This document shows positions 35,101 to 41,130 of a stretch of DNA of 64,000 nt, piece after piece (position 1 is the first letter of the stretch; each line of letters starts with the position of its first letter). This DNA comes from Romanomermis culicivorax (taxonomy: Eukaryota; Nematoda; Enoplea; Mermithida; Mermithidae): NCBI GenBank assembly GCA_963922205.1, contig CAWUHX010000100.1, positions 248,001 to 312,000 of the forward strand, read 5' to 3'. The position numbers and the translations under genes were made by a program. Below the pieces are notes generated by a model. That model did not search any database, was not told where the DNA came from, and was given only the letters and a program-made list of their open reading frames with translations.

Positions 35101-37457
35101 TTTGGCAGCCAATCAAATGAAACCCATTGTACTTCTGTCCCATTCGAATCGGCGAACGTCGAATGTTGGGGCCATGATGGGTGAGTTTTTAAAAATAAAA
35201 AGTACAAGCAATGTGCTAATCTTGGTTCCTAGCCATGGTACGGGGTTGTCGCAGCACTATCCCCCGACATGGCTTATCAAAGTTTGTACGGCGGTATTTG
35301 GAACCCGCGGACCGGAAAAAGCTAGTCCGACCAGTTGTTATGGGTAATTTTTCACATCGCAACATGCTGGTCAGCGTCTTTGAGTTATGTACGCATAACG
35401 TTGATATTTTATTGTCGATTGACACGATATATGCAGGCGAAACCGTAGCTGAACATCTATCGTAGTCAGTTCAAGAAAAATTTTATTCGTGATTGAGATT
35501 ATTTGATAACGATTATATTGAATGATTTTCAGACAATAGTAATTGATTTCCTGACTCCCGAATGATCTTATTTCAAACTGTATTACTATGTAGGTAGCCT
35601 CTTTTTTTGTAGAAATTCAACAGAGTGTTAGCAGTTATCTCGTCGACTGCATAGTAGATTTGGCCGAGAAACACTTCCAGAAACCTATCCACCTATGGCC
35701 GTACATTTTCAATGTCGGCGCGTTGTTCGACGAAAAAGGACTTTTGACCTCGTTTTTCGATAGTAACGTTCATCTCGCCAAATCCAACGTGCATTTTTTA
35801 CTTCCGGCTTTGACGGCCAATCAGGTAATAATGTTTTTATCTTTTAAAGTACTCAAGTAATTATGAATTCTGAAATTTATACAGTGTCCATCGTGACGAG
35901 GATTTTCAATTGAATTTCTTATTGTAGTGGTGCGTCTGGTTATTCATTACGCGGCATGCCCCGCACTCGCCACCACCACTACAATCGCAATTTCCGAACC
36001 ATCCACATGGCTCAGATAGAGCTGTTGGGTAGCACGTCTGCCTTGTATGCAGAAGTTCGAGGGTTCGAGCCCCTCACAGAGCCACCGAGTGTAATTTTTC
36101 TCACTCCGGCCATGTGGATTTGGGCATACGACATTGGTAACCATCCAGGGCTCTTCCTCTTCGAAGGGGGAGGGGTGTTGTAGTGGTGCATTTTGCTATT
36201 CATTACGCGGCATGCCCCGCACTCACCACCACCACTACAACCACAGTTTCCGGACCATCCACGTGGCTCGGTTAGCGCAGTTGGGTAGCACGTCTGTGTT
36301 GTATGAAGAAGGTCGAGGGTTCGAGCCCCTCACCGTGTGTTATTTTTCTGACGCGCCGGCCACGTGGATTTGGGTATACCACATTTTGAACATCTTTTCG
36401 CCACGTCCATCATCAGTGCTTATTGTTCCAAAGCTCAGTTTTTGAATTACGAAAAGGGAAGTATTGTTGTGTTTAATTTCTACAATATCCTATCGATGTT
36501 TTTCGTCATAACCATTCAGAATACATGATCACCCTGAAACTGAATTTTGTATCTATAGTCTGTTTTTCTTGAAATGCTTCTAAATTATGAAAGTAGAAAG
36601 CAAGTACTATTTTAGATTTTTATAATTTTTAGCTGAACCATTCATCACGTGAGATTGAAAATTTGTGAGCTCATACAATCAGCTTTTAACAATTTTTAGA
36701 GTGAAAAATCTTACTGTGAAAGCCTTGTATACGCGATTTTGACTGCATAGTTGATTTTTGTCTTTTTTGAATTTAGAAGCATTTTATAAAAAACAAACTA
36801 TAATATTTTAAGTGTTATGTATATTTTGAAAAACATTTGAAACATATTATGATGGTTGATTAGTACAGGTATTGCAGCTCTTGAGAGTTAAACGCAGTTG
36901 TATTGATACCTGTTTTTACAGTTTTTTCGCATCTTACTCAATCTGTTGCTGTTGTGTATGTTTTCTCCACATTAGATAAGAAAATATTTGATCATATACG
37001 AAAATTTGAAGAATTGCGAATTGCAATGAAGAAAATTGAATGTGGCTGCCCAACAAACAGAAAACGTGATTAAAATTACATCTCGGCAAAAACTACATGC
37101 CTTAAGGATAGGATTTTCTGTAAAGTTTCAGAGAATGACGTCGAAGCGTTGATTATATGGAAAGAGTGAATAGGAGTGATATTTGAGCGTGGCGATTTTC
37201 AGGTCTATTCGCGTTGCAAAGGCCAGGGCTTGAAGATGTGTGTCGAACAGATGGCGCACATTAAAATCGACGCGTCTTGTAGTGATCTAGCGAAAAAAGC
37301 TGTGGAGAAGGCGGTCGTCAGCTCAATGCATCCATGGCAAAATCTGAAAATCGATCAGCTGTTAGTGACTAAGACGACAACGAACCCAAAAATCAAAATT
37401 CTCGTTGTTGACGAACCGATTTGTCCCCTAGAATCTTCCGACATTCCCTCGTCATGA
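2629..37457 (+). CDS. VCPIP1-like: VCPIP1-like OTU-family protein, probable pseudo-deubiquitinase (15 exons)
   Basis: Exons: 2629-2876, 4889-5101, 5814-6130, 6571-6798, 7924-8048, 8481-8586, 8932-9286, 9446-9595, 16905-17074, 28988-29187, 33292-33510, 34958-35180, 35233-35444, 35624-35824, 37203-37457. All introns are GT-AG and the phases join to one frame of about 1,073 codons (human VCPIP1 is about 1,222). Order matches VCPIP1: N-terminal zinc ribbon, OTU domain, a Cys-rich middle (CLLC, CDWC), and a conserved C-terminal block. Vertebrate VCPIP1 binds p97/VCP with p47 and deubiquitinates during Golgi and ER reassembly. Here the catalytic Cys and His are replaced, so a scaffold role is inferred. 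The exon 13/14 junction is the least certain (alternatives: donor 35461, acceptor 35612). An extra small exon between 29188 and 33291 cannot be excluded. Confidence 0.85.
3066..4160. repeat. Intron 1 element built on TTTAGCCC / ATTTGCCCC minisatellite
   Basis: The ends look inverted: AAATGACGAAAGGAAGG near 3071 against CCTTTCTTCATTCGGTCCC near 4137. Much of 3150-3290 and 3835-4140 is a degenerate array in which GCCC alternates with TTTAG and ATTTG every 10-12 bases. The middle (3300-3830) is ordinary AT-rich sequence. The ORFs on both strands here are translations of this repeat, not genes. Confidence 0.5.
4199..4370. repeat. Short palindromic repeat, copy 1 (AATAAACCTGCATC family)
   Basis: The layout is GAGCAGATAACAAACCTGCATCATG, an AGTTAACTGT centre, then GCAGGCTGTTTATTGCTTGCGAACAT. 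A second copy with the same layout lies at 9717-9860. Each is about 150 bp with its own internal inverted symmetry, so a fold-back MITE is likely. Confidence 0.55.
4375..4690. repeat. R2 MITE family, copy 1
   Basis: The landmark order is GTAAACCCCCATACC, a cluster of C-runs, TGCATATTTTGTACGAAAAACA, CACCCACCCCCC, then GAAAATTCTTGGCGTGCATGTCTGGATAC. The same order, on either strand, is found near 8075-8290, 33550-33822 and 61880-62025. Copy length is about 270-310 bp. It sits in intron 1 of the VCPIP1-like gene. Confidence 0.65.
5353..5753. mobile_element. PIF/Harbinger-type MITE rich in GGCGCC palindromes
   Basis: The inverted ends start AGGCCCTGTCATACTTCACC at 5356 and finish with the complement at 5750. 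Both sides carry the trinucleotide TTA (5353-5355, 5751-5753), the TWA-type duplication of PIF/Harbinger. The interior is a GC-rich mosaic of GGCGCC, GGTACC and CGCGCGG blocks separated by TGAATAGG and TCATACT spacers, in striking contrast to the AT-rich surroundings. There is no coding capacity; the ORFs are repeat translations. It lies in intron 2 of the VCPIP1-like gene. Confidence 0.8.
5814..6798 (+). CDS. VCPIP1-like: VCPIP1-like exons 3-4: OTU domain lacking catalytic residues
   Basis: Exon 3 (5814-6130) and exon 4 (6571-6798) encode the OTU fold. Anchors shared with VCPIP1 include EIYWHALQENL after the active-site loop, then LLRRPIVLLDRL, LPMISP..C and IIGWSSG. Where VCPIP1 has the Cys loop G-D-G-H-C-L, this protein reads G-H-G-S-R-L: Asp to His and Cys to Arg. 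Where VCPIP1 has the active-site His in the segment before YIPLV, this one has Ser (E-Y-K-S-F-V-P-V-V). Both catalytic positions are lost, while the frame, splice sites and fold residues are kept. This favours a retained inactive paralogue over a random pseudogene. Confidence 0.8.
6799..7923. other. Intron 4 of the VCPIP1-like gene
   Basis: No gene is seen. It holds a 12-13 base G-run at 6985 and an R1-like T-rich scrap near 7140-7235 that shares AACATTTTTCAGT wording with the R1 copies at 53.4 and 63.6 kb. The rest is unremarkable AT-rich sequence. Confidence 0.4.
7924..17074 (+). CDS. VCPIP1-like: VCPIP1-like exons 5-9: post-OTU and Cys-rich middle region
   Basis: Exon 5 (7924-8048), exon 6 (8481-8586), exon 7 (8932-9286), exon 8 (9446-9595) and exon 9 (16905-17074). 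Exons 5 and 6 match the stretch leading into the VCPIP1 helix LLRLVAAMEEVF (here KIMLMERIFKVLHNVD). Exon 7 carries CLLC and ends near CDWC, the pair seen in VCPIP1 as CLLC and CNWC. Exon 8 has YMDGDHTEKV, matching the VCPIP1 YLDGDR motif. Phases at each junction (1, 0, 1, 2, 2) agree. Intron 8 is 7.3 kb, expanded by transposons. Confidence 0.8.
8075..8290. repeat. R2 MITE family, copy 2
   Basis: It contains ATATGCATGGCAAGAATTTTCC, GTGGAGGGTCCAGTGACTTTTCA, GGGGTTTACCCCTCC and TATGTGCATCTCT, in the order seen in the other R2 copies but more decayed. It lies in intron 5 of the VCPIP1-like gene, immediately downstream of exon 5. Confidence 0.6.
9717..9860. repeat. Short palindromic repeat, copy 2 (AATAAACCTGCATC family)
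   Basis: It reads GAGCAGGCAATAAACCTGCATCATGG, then an ACAGTCAACTCGAG centre, then GCAGGTTGATTATTGTTTGTATGAACAT. The arms are inverted relative to each other, and the sequence parallels the copy at 4199-4370. Confidence 0.55.
9861..10738. other. Intron 8, left part
   Basis: No gene is supported. Positions 10490-10680 are strongly T-rich on the + strand, giving a hydrophobic-looking ORF at 10456-10734 that is simply translated poly-pyrimidine and has no homology signal. Confidence 0.4.
11018..11870. repeat. Inner inverted repeat containing an R1 MITE copy
   Basis: AACTAGCCAATCAAAGGTGTTGCTCC (11040-11065) returns inverted as GGAGCAACGCCTTTGATTGG near 11810-11830. A second inverted pair lies inside (GGCGGAGCGCCCTTGGTTTTTACG against CCCGTAAAAACCATAGGTGCTCTCCGCC). 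At 11562-11771 sits a short R1 copy running from TACATGTAATTGAGGGG to GGGGTCCCGTTACATG, with the CCATATGGCT landmark. This makes at least three nested inverted structures. Confidence 0.55.
11927..12740 (+). repeat. 5' LTR of the gag-only retrotransposon
   Basis: It begins TGTAACGTACC, ends GGTCGTTACA, and has a TATAAAA box at 12497-12503 that should drive transcription toward gag. Minus-strand ORFs in it recur identically in the 3' LTR and are not genes. Confidence 0.88.
12497..12503 (+). promoter_or_regulatory. LTR promoter TATA box
   Basis: TATAAAA lies in the context GGCGGTATAAAAGACAGG, a good core promoter sequence. The same box occurs in the 3' LTR at 15808-15814. Initiation about 30 bp downstream would place the R region start near 12.53 kb. 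Confidence 0.55.
12892..15267 (+). CDS. gag: Retrotransposon Gag polyprotein with four zinc knuckles
   Basis: This 791-codon ORF is intact. Residues about 60-235 form a retrotransposon capsid-like region (W-x-K-R-L-E-Q-F motif, then YPNFNSEARE and FMEGMQ). Four CCHC knuckles (C-x2-C-x4-H-x4-C) follow at residues 292-305, 314-327, 331-344 and 354-367, the expected nucleic-acid binding motif. The C-terminal 400 residues are Pro/Ser/Lys-rich and contain a 67-residue tandem duplication (DNA 14365-14565 and 14566-14766). There is no protease or pol domain. The start ATG at 12892 is 150 bp after the 5' LTR, and the stop at 15265 falls 30 bp inside the 3' LTR. The two ORFs in the +2 frame are shadows. 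Confidence 0.88.
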   Translation: MTHHTRDHLGEIVREQINELFAEHFRTLHTQLSKNTMNPTLIDDLRTANICNSMTNNFYAKPTVFTGGVTQHFGQWSKRLEQFMILQGMKDTDEQLKLACFEIHLGGAALAKFKSLENSENPPQTYEQYKTALQACFPDHRDTDLHQHFLHERKQKSSETVIEFLFDLEHLATLAYPNFNSEAREMIIKPLFMEGMQTEIREALKYKRFTSLTDMSDEAAYVEQQIFRNRLKSSPIPLISPESEPILSLGNHTEQQGILHKLEQVMELQLQILRNSQTQPQHDNSNLRQITCFQCNQVGHFARNCNSPGTQKSCQICFRSNHMTRDCKSRCIHCSQTGHRSSHCISKSYSNAECFLCKQKGHTSRYCPNQMTPNVQNRIEERLPPPQMNIDVPVMYPTLPTVQHQPQHALNTVLPSSHKQFDPQYVLDLPLPDTSSTSKIASPKSSDMLKSKLPQPKIAQKHKHPETSETSKPEPAYKKERPMFSQLQGLPTDPNTFPRRKTSFPTPKAQENRKIHFAASISQSKSSGICSSSSNGVSKPQISHPDTCIAPVSCPLPATDPNTFPRQKTSLPTPKAQENRKIHFAASISKSKSSGICSSSSNDVSKPQISHPDTCIAPVSCPFPAKNSPAQSHFPIQDKQKRLHTFPWVKGKVESTKTDRIETEKAELINFLSKYQLLHTESKTHVSHRPLVSHSIGTSNYKHRHRPLSRKPPKAKQSIKHKVEQLKKADVINQSTSPSCKTGSSIVQTNSPIPPIPPSLRPQTPLSLDPLERGRSTLEGGKCNVPAKAVL
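15225..15237 (+). other. Polypurine tract before the 3' LTR
   Basis: GGAAGGAGGGAAA directly abuts the 3' LTR, the position at which plus-strand synthesis is primed in LTR retrotransposons. It is also read as coding sequence by the end of gag. Confidence 0.75.
15238..16051 (+). repeat. 3' LTR of the gag-only retrotransposon
   Basis: It is the same length as the 5' LTR (814 bp), with the one noted difference at 15518. It is followed at once by the ATGG target duplication and then by the right half of the interrupted TA-flanked element. Confidence 0.88.
17231..17410 (+). repeat. DIRS A left inverted repeat
   Basis: It runs from AGAATATTTTGCTGGGCC through AACATATGCTTATTCAC to about CAGTTACCATTCA. 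The complement at the right end shows scattered mismatches, more than between the two repeats of DIRS B, so A is the older element. Confidence 0.8.
17585..19638. mobile_element. Inverted-repeat DNA element nested in DIRS A
   Basis: The left end GGGGCCGGTTTCTCAAAAAG returns inverted as CTTTTTGAGAAACCGGCCCC at the right. Both subterminal regions are rich in TTTAGACG / CGTCTAA motifs. It lies precisely in the gap between A's left repeat and its internal complementary region; removing it leaves a gap similar to that of DIRS B. The target duplication is not clear. Confidence 0.65.
17818..19058 (+). mobile_element. Probable hAT-like fragment inside the nested element
   Basis: GC-rich ends (CAGGGGCCGCCCGGCCC at the left; GGGCCGGGCCGCGCGTGCAGGTCCCT at the right) resemble the CAGGG...CCCTG-type ends of hAT elements. 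At 18079-18235 a short + frame (LLWSNLIDKFIRKGDK, then ALLFSIARFAI) vaguely resembles the lead into the hAT C-terminal dimerisation motif but stops before it. The assignment is weak. Confidence 0.3.
19725..19835. repeat. DIRS A internal complementary region
   Basis: The first half is the complement of A's left end (TTAGTAGAATATATATTTCACC, then GCAAAATGTTCT). The second half is the complement of A's right end (ATTCTACTACAC, then AACTTAACATATGC). Joining both outer ends head to tail is the hallmark of DIRS replication through a circular intermediate. Confidence 0.8.
19850..20901 (-). pseudogene. DIRS A tyrosine recombinase, degenerate
   Basis: The N-terminal core-binding part lies at 20773-20531 (SWAHSTKKHYNSALKKWV, a typical recombinase SAM-like start). 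The catalytic part lies at 20461-20105 (YKVVMLLALS) and continues in another frame through 20100-19940 (TISRWIIRVL, then AHSVC). The first catalytic Arg is not visible in its usual place, and the HxxR box reads H-S-V-C. Stops follow at about 19950. In DIRS elements this enzyme performs integration in place of an integrase. Confidence 0.72.
20958..22432 (-). pseudogene. DIRS A reverse transcriptase / RNase H, C-terminal part
   Basis: Going down the minus strand: a fingers/palm segment at 22345-22061 (KIDRKDAYFAIPI, CLPFGLASAPHVFTK), the YLDD catalytic motif at about 22030-22019, RNase H from about 21600 (SDASSTGWGAY, NCKELLAAFFAL), and its tail VHLPGCENVQADQASR at about 21240. Frameshifts near 22060 and 21275 break it. 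The missing N-terminal part lies beyond DIRS B at 27457-27876. In DIRS, RT and RNase H form the second ORF. Confidence 0.85.
22433..22620 (+). repeat. DIRS B left inverted repeat with terminal extension
   Basis: It starts ATAAGATTTTGCAAGGCC, includes the GGCCTGAAAGGCC palindrome, then AGACTTAACTAGCGTATG and the long ITR. The terminal extension reappears inverted in the internal complementary region, which fixes the left border at 22433. Confidence 0.8.
23010..23125. repeat. DIRS B internal complementary region
   Basis: CTAGTTAAGTCTCGGCATTTTAGTAGAAT followed by TTCGGCCTTTCAGGCC is the complement of B's left end. It then switches directly to ATTCTACTTCAAATGCCTCG, the complement of B's right end. 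The switch point defines both termini of B to the base. Confidence 0.82.
23141..24266 (-). pseudogene. DIRS B tyrosine recombinase, degenerate
   Basis: The N-terminal part is at 24249-23929 (SRTQKHYNSTIKSG). The catalytic part is at 23720-23343 (LKSIMLLSLSCPKRASEIQ, with the first catalytic Arg present). The frame changes near 23345 and continues as TISRWIKTVL and KPHLTCSASASKAF, where the HxxR box reads H-L-T-C. The terminal Tyr region is not clear. It is broken into at least three frames. Confidence 0.72.
24888..25700 (-). pseudogene. DIRS B reverse transcriptase, degenerate
   Basis: The longest open part, 25490-24888, contains FTCMPFGLSSAPRVFTK and IYLDDMLILN (the catalytic Y-x-D-D), followed by LGFIVNSEKS and ITFLGLIIS, all standard RT blocks. 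Upstream remnants near 25700-25490 encode PFLF-less fingers sequence (LFAPKK-like region decayed). RNase H remnants continue to about 24.3 kb (AFDGFTL...HEFFAF region) in broken frames. Confidence 0.8.
25766..27290 (-). pseudogene. DIRS B gag-like ORF remnants
   Basis: Broken minus-strand frames at 27290-27066 (Ser-rich; begins with ATG next to the right repeat), 26939-26460 and 26309-25766 occupy the position of the first DIRS ORF. No conserved domain is recognisable. They are placed by position and by the start next to the terminal repeat. Confidence 0.5.
27457..27876 (-). pseudogene. DIRS A reverse transcriptase, N-terminal part (split by B)
   Basis: The minus-strand frame (TAPGLSLDFQTRPPRQNF, then INEEFTALVKKGPI) is the lead-in of a DIRS RT ORF and stops at the B border. 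Its continuation resumes at 22432 in the same frame (ISHISISPGDTQDIWFSHLF). Confidence 0.8.
27900..28789 (-). pseudogene. DIRS A gag-like ORF
   Basis: The open part 28789-28241 (182 codons) has an acidic, Ser-rich middle (DLDDDGDKSVASDGSA) and begins within the right inverted repeat. Downstream frames to 27.9 kb are broken. DIRS first ORFs are poorly conserved, so the label rests on position. Confidence 0.5.
28755..28893 (-). repeat. DIRS A right inverted repeat
   Basis: It is the complement of 17277-17410: TGGTCACTAGGTTCAGAGACC, then AAGCATATGTTAAGTCG, ending GTGTAGTAGAAT. The VCPIP1-like exon 10 acceptor lies only 95 bp further on. Confidence 0.8.
28988..37457 (+). CDS. VCPIP1-like: VCPIP1-like exons 10-15: C-terminal half and stop
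   Basis: Exons 10 (28988-29187), 11 (33292-33510), 12 (34958-35180), 13 (35233-35444), 14 (35624-35824) and 15 (37203-37457, TGA at 37455). Exons 14-15 align with the last conserved block of VCPIP1: LAEKHFQKPIHLW corresponds to LATLMGEDVW, then GALFDEKGLLTSFF, and DLAKKAVEKAVV corresponds to DLVKEAVSQV. Exons 10-13 are weakly conserved and placed mainly by phase and splice signals. Exon 9 ends in phase 1 and exon 10 resumes in phase 1 across the whole DIRS nest, which supports the join. Confidence 0.7.
29552..29959. mobile_element. R1 MITE family, full copy with possible 8-bp duplication
   Basis: Between two GTACCACC octamers (29552-29559 and 29952-29959) lies an element starting ATACATGTAATTGGGG and ending CCCCATTACATGTATGA. 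The interior holds CCATATGGCTAGCC, GAAAAATACTGAAAAAT, AAAAAATTACTATTTTT, ATTACTGACCCCGGCCCC and GTCGCCCAACCC landmarks. The same order recurs at 11562, 53175 and 63536. An 8-bp duplication would make it hAT-like. It lies in intron 10. Confidence 0.65.
30660..31300. mobile_element. MITE with GGTTGAATATCC subterminal repeats
   Basis: The left CATGGGTACCAGGCCAGAAAG and the right CTTATGCCATGGTACCCAGGACATG are inverted relatives. The motif GGCARAAGGTTGAATRTCC occurs four to five times inside (about 30690, 30770, 30850, 30950, and inverted at 31265). No protein is visible. It lies in intron 10 of the VCPIP1-like gene. Confidence 0.55.
32076..32756. repeat. Possible solo LTR
   Basis: About 680 bp start TGTTACAGATC and end CACAATAACA (TG...CA with matching short inverted ends). 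The flanks GTAT and GTTT differ by one base, so the duplication is imperfect. It contains a GC-box-like CCCGAGCGGGCGTGGC. The rest of intron 10 (29960-33291) shows only a perfect palindrome at 31717-31746 (TTTTGATGCACC / GGTGCATCAAAA). Confidence 0.35.
33550..33822. repeat. R2 MITE family, copy 3
   Basis: It starts 40 bp after exon 11. The order is ATATGCACAGCAAGAATTTTCC, GGGGGAGGGTCC, CATGTTTTTCATACAAAATATGC, AGGAGAGGTGTTTGACG, TTTGGTGGGGTGTCC, then CCCCCTATGTACATGTATGGATACGG. It is the clearest copy for defining the family. Confidence 0.65.
35923..36410 (+). repeat. Tandem pair of tRNA-derived SINE units
   Basis: Two units with a period of 256 bp (35923 and 36179), each starting TGTAGTGGTGC and sharing TATTCATTACGCGGCATGCCCCGC. 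Each contains a tRNA-like body: 36010-36083 and about 36270-36342. Visible are the A box (TAGMGCWGTTGG), an anticodon arm with loop XTTGTAT (anticodon TGT, so Thr-like), a five-pair T stem GAGGG/CCCTC around TTCGAGC (the B box), and a mismatched acceptor stem. CCACRTGG blocks flank the tRNA part in inverted orientation. It lies in intron 14 of the VCPIP1-like gene. Confidence 0.65.
36411..37202. other. Intron 14, right part
   Basis: AT-rich sequence without a gene or recognisable repeat. Confidence 0.4.
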
Positions 37458-37521
37458 TATATAATCGAATACTAATTTATTCAGCTCCTTATATCGATGC
37501 TGTTGCACTATCACTGATACA

Positions 37522-37527
37522 AATAAA
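37522..37527 (+). terminator. Poly(A) signal of the VCPIP1-like gene
   Basis: AATAAA lies 65 bp after the TGA stop, the expected distance for a short 3' UTR. No closer signal is present. Confidence 0.6.
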
Positions 37528-37632
37528 GTATACTGACTAGTTTATCATAGGTGGCGCGGTAGCATCAACCTATAAAATACCTGGTCCCCTAAAATCTGAC
37601 TGACCCCCCTAGAGCAAAAACGGTTATAGATA

Positions 37633-38257
37633 TGTTGGGTTAAGATTTATGGGTTATGGGAAAAGAGGACAATGTAGCGGGAATGGACAACACTGGACCT
37701 ATTACTGTAGAACATACGAGAGAACTGCACAATAAAACTGGGTAGAATCCAACCAAGATGAGGGAATATTTAGGAAGTTGATCTGGGACTCCTAGAATCT
37801 CGAGTACCAACAATATTAGTCGATCGTATATGCAATAGTAAGCACTCTTTATTCTCGACCCAAACGGCATAACAAGTAATGAAATTAATATATAAGCAGG
37901 AAAACGGGAATAATAATGGCGAAAAGTGGTGAAAACAAATATTTATAGTAATACAACAAATGACTTGCAAGCGTTTTTCATTATGGCATTGTGCTGGAAA
38001 AGTCACGGGGTGGTGGGTGAATGAATGCAGGATTCTGACGATAAAGAGAAGATTAGAATCGAAAGAAGAAAATTAAAATAAGAAAGTTTTTAGGGAAGTT
38101 TTTATAGAAAGATGAATAAGTAGTTTTTATGTAATGGACAGGAAAGATCAATTTAAAAGATAATATTCCTACAGTAGGAAGAAATTAAAAGTAAGTTTAA
38201 CTGAAAAAAAGCGGGAACTCAAAAACTGGGCTGCTGGGGTTTACTCGAATTCTCACA
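37633..38257. repeat. Solo LTR inserted in the left terminal block
   Basis: 625 bp, starting TGTTGGGTTAAG and ending TTCTCACA, bordered by GATA on both sides (37629-37632, 38258-38261). Excising it with one GATA joins the left terminal block so that it matches the right block. The 4-bp duplication equals that of the gag-only retrotransposon, but the LTR sequence is different. Confidence 0.65.
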
Positions 38258-38689
38258 GATAGAGGCATGAGGTTTTTGCATAATATCCGCCATATGAGCA
38301 TACCTGGGGGTAGTAAAGGTCATTGGGGCTCTTTATTCAAATGGTGCTCGTGGAGTGCCAAAAACATGCAAAAAACGCCGTTTTAGGGCCCTCAGTTGCC
38401 GTAGGTTCCTCGGTGGGTATGCATCCCTGAACCTTGATATTTTCACCCGTGTATCTATCAAGTGTCCACTCGAAAGATTTTTTTTTTGTTTTTTGAAAAT
38501 TATGTGAGTGACCAAAGTTAGAGAAAATCCCCATCGTTTTGATTAAGAAAATCACTTTTTGTTGGTGAAACAGGTGTAACGATGCATTTGAGTGATAACA
38601 GGAGGGTTACCATTTGGGATGTACCTGCTCCAGCTCGGCTGCGCCTCGGTTCTGCCCCCGGTTCCGCCGCGGCTCCCCCAATTTTCCTG

Positions 38690-39240
38690 GGGGATTTTTC
38701 ACGAAAAAAGTAATTTTTGAATAAAATCAACGAGTTTTGCAATTTTTTGGAGAAAGGTGTACTGACCGCGTCAAATCTAATGGGCATACTTCCACAATGT
38801 GAACACATTTTTTGGGGATTTTTCATGAAAAAAGTAATTTTTGGGTAAAATCAACGATTTTTGAAATTTTTCGGAAAAAAAGGTTTTCGATTATGTTATA
38901 TCTTGGGCACACTCTCACAGTGTGAAAAATTTTTTTGGAGATTTTTCCTAAAAAAAGTAATTTTTGGGTAAAATCAACGATTTTTGAAAATTTTTGGGAA
39001 AACAGGTATTGACCGTGTTGAATCTAACGGGTGTACTCCTACAATGTGGAAAAAATTTTGTTGGGGATTTTTCGCCAGAAAGGTAATTTTTGTGTAAAAT
39101 CAACGATTCTTGAAATCTCTTGGAAAAAGGTGTTTTCGACCGTGTCAAATCTAATGGGCATACTCCTACAATGTGAAAAACTTTTTTGGGGGATTTTTCA
39201 CGAAAAAAGTAATTTTGGGTAAAATCAACGATTATATAAA
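38690..39240. repeat. 124-bp subterminal tandem repeats
   Basis: The phrase AAAAAGTAATTTTTG recurs at about 38711, 38835, 38958, 39083 and 39209, giving a period of 123-126 bp. Each unit has GACCGTGTCAAATCTAATGGGCATACTCC and GGGGATTTTTCACGAAAAAAG blocks. Five units, imperfect. Confidence 0.75.
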
Positions 39241-39894
39241 AACTTGCAGCATTGCAAGGCCATTTTACTGCAAAATCAATCGAGAGAGGATTAAATCATC
39301 AGATTTTTCTCCAGACCTTATCAAATAGAATGTTTTTCAAGTGCCATGGGAACTGATGCGGAATATGCTGACTGCCAGAAGAAGCAAGATTACTTTCTTC
39401 AGTTCAATAAATGCACACCATTAAAAGCAGTCTCATCTTGATTCAACTGCTATAGCAACTTGTTGTTCAAAGACCTTGGGACTTGTTAAGTCATTTAGTC
39501 AGTTTTAAAGTTAACGTGAACAGTTATGAAAGGGAAATTGAGAGTCAACAGACCCACTTAAAATGGGAGGACTAGTTTACTGGAAAATGCCCCGATGGGG
39601 CAGAGAAAAAGGAGAATATACTTGATGAAAGTTTTCAATGCTGAAAAAGGGGTGGACAAGGCTTTAAAAGGGATGGACAAAGTTGTAAATAGGGTGGACA
39701 AGAAGCTTCCACCCAAAAAATTACAAAACAATACATTCTCAGCCAAAAAAATTTATTGAAATTCTTCACCCAAAAAAAAGCGGTTAATGGACATTTTGCC
39801 TTTTCTTTTATCTTTGAGAAAGTATTTTTTGCAGCTGAGTGCATGTTTCCTACATGTGTGTCAAACGTACATATCTGCACCTATTATATACTTG
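39241..39894. other. Unassigned stretch between tandem arrays
   Basis: No gene. 39645-39700 shows three short related phrases (GGGGTGGACAAGG, GGGATGGACAAAG, GGGTGGACAAGA), a small local repeat. Confidence 0.4.
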
Positions 39895-40329
<435 letters not shown>

Positions 40330-40330
<1 letters not shown>

Positions 40331-41130
40331 TAGCCTTATTGGGATTTTTGGGATGTAAGTGTTTTCGATCATGGGGAATTCTATGAACGCGGTCACTTTA
40401 CACAAAAAAATCATCATTGCTGTAAATGAAGGTACTCCCGTGATTTTTTGGAGGAAGGGGGTTTCGACCATTAGGAATTTGATGGACGCAGTCACTTTAC
40501 GCGAAAAATTATTTTGGGTGTAAACAAGCGTATTTTCGTGATTTTTTGATGGAAGAGGGTTTTGACCACGAGGAATTCAACGACTGTGGTCACTCTACAC
40601 ACACAAATTATTGCGGGTGTAAATGAGCGTATTGCGTGAATTTGTGGTGGAAGGGGTTTTCGACTGTGGGGAATTCAATGGATGCGTCACTTTACACAAA
40701 AAAATTATCTCGGGTGTAAACAAGCGTATTTCCGCAATTTTTAGAAGCAAGGGGTTTTTGACCGAAGCGAATTCAATGGATGCGGTCACTTTACACAAAA
40801 AATCATGTATTCAGGTACTCCCGTGAGTTTTTGGAGTGAGGGGTTTTCGACCATCGAGAATTCGAATGACGCGGGCACTTTAGACATAAAATTATCTCGG
40901 GTATAAACAAACGTATTTTCGTGATAATTTTGTGGAAGGTGCTTACGATCACGGGGTATTTAATGAATGTGATCACTTTACATACAAAATTCTGTAGAGT
41001 GTGGGAAGAAATTCCTGACCATGGGAATGTCAATGGACATCAGTCACACAAAAAATTTATCTGTGTGTGAACAAAGGTATTTCAGTGGTTTTTTGGGTTG
41101 ACGGGATCCTGATCATGGGGAATATGGAAA
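40330..41130. repeat. 98-bp subterminal tandem repeats, left array
   Basis: The phrase GGTCACTTTACACAAAAAA recurs at 40393, 40492, 40590, 40687, 40786, 40875 and 40973 (period 97-99 with one shorter step). Each unit also has GTGTAAACAAGCGTATTTTCG and TTTTTGGARGRAGGGGTTTTCGACC. The same unit occurs inverted at 51540-51830. Confidence 0.78.

Noticed and set aside
36010..36342. Two functional tRNA-Thr genes
   Set aside because: Both tRNA bodies have acceptor-stem mismatches and lie inside a larger duplicated 256-bp unit, which fits tRNA-derived SINEs better.
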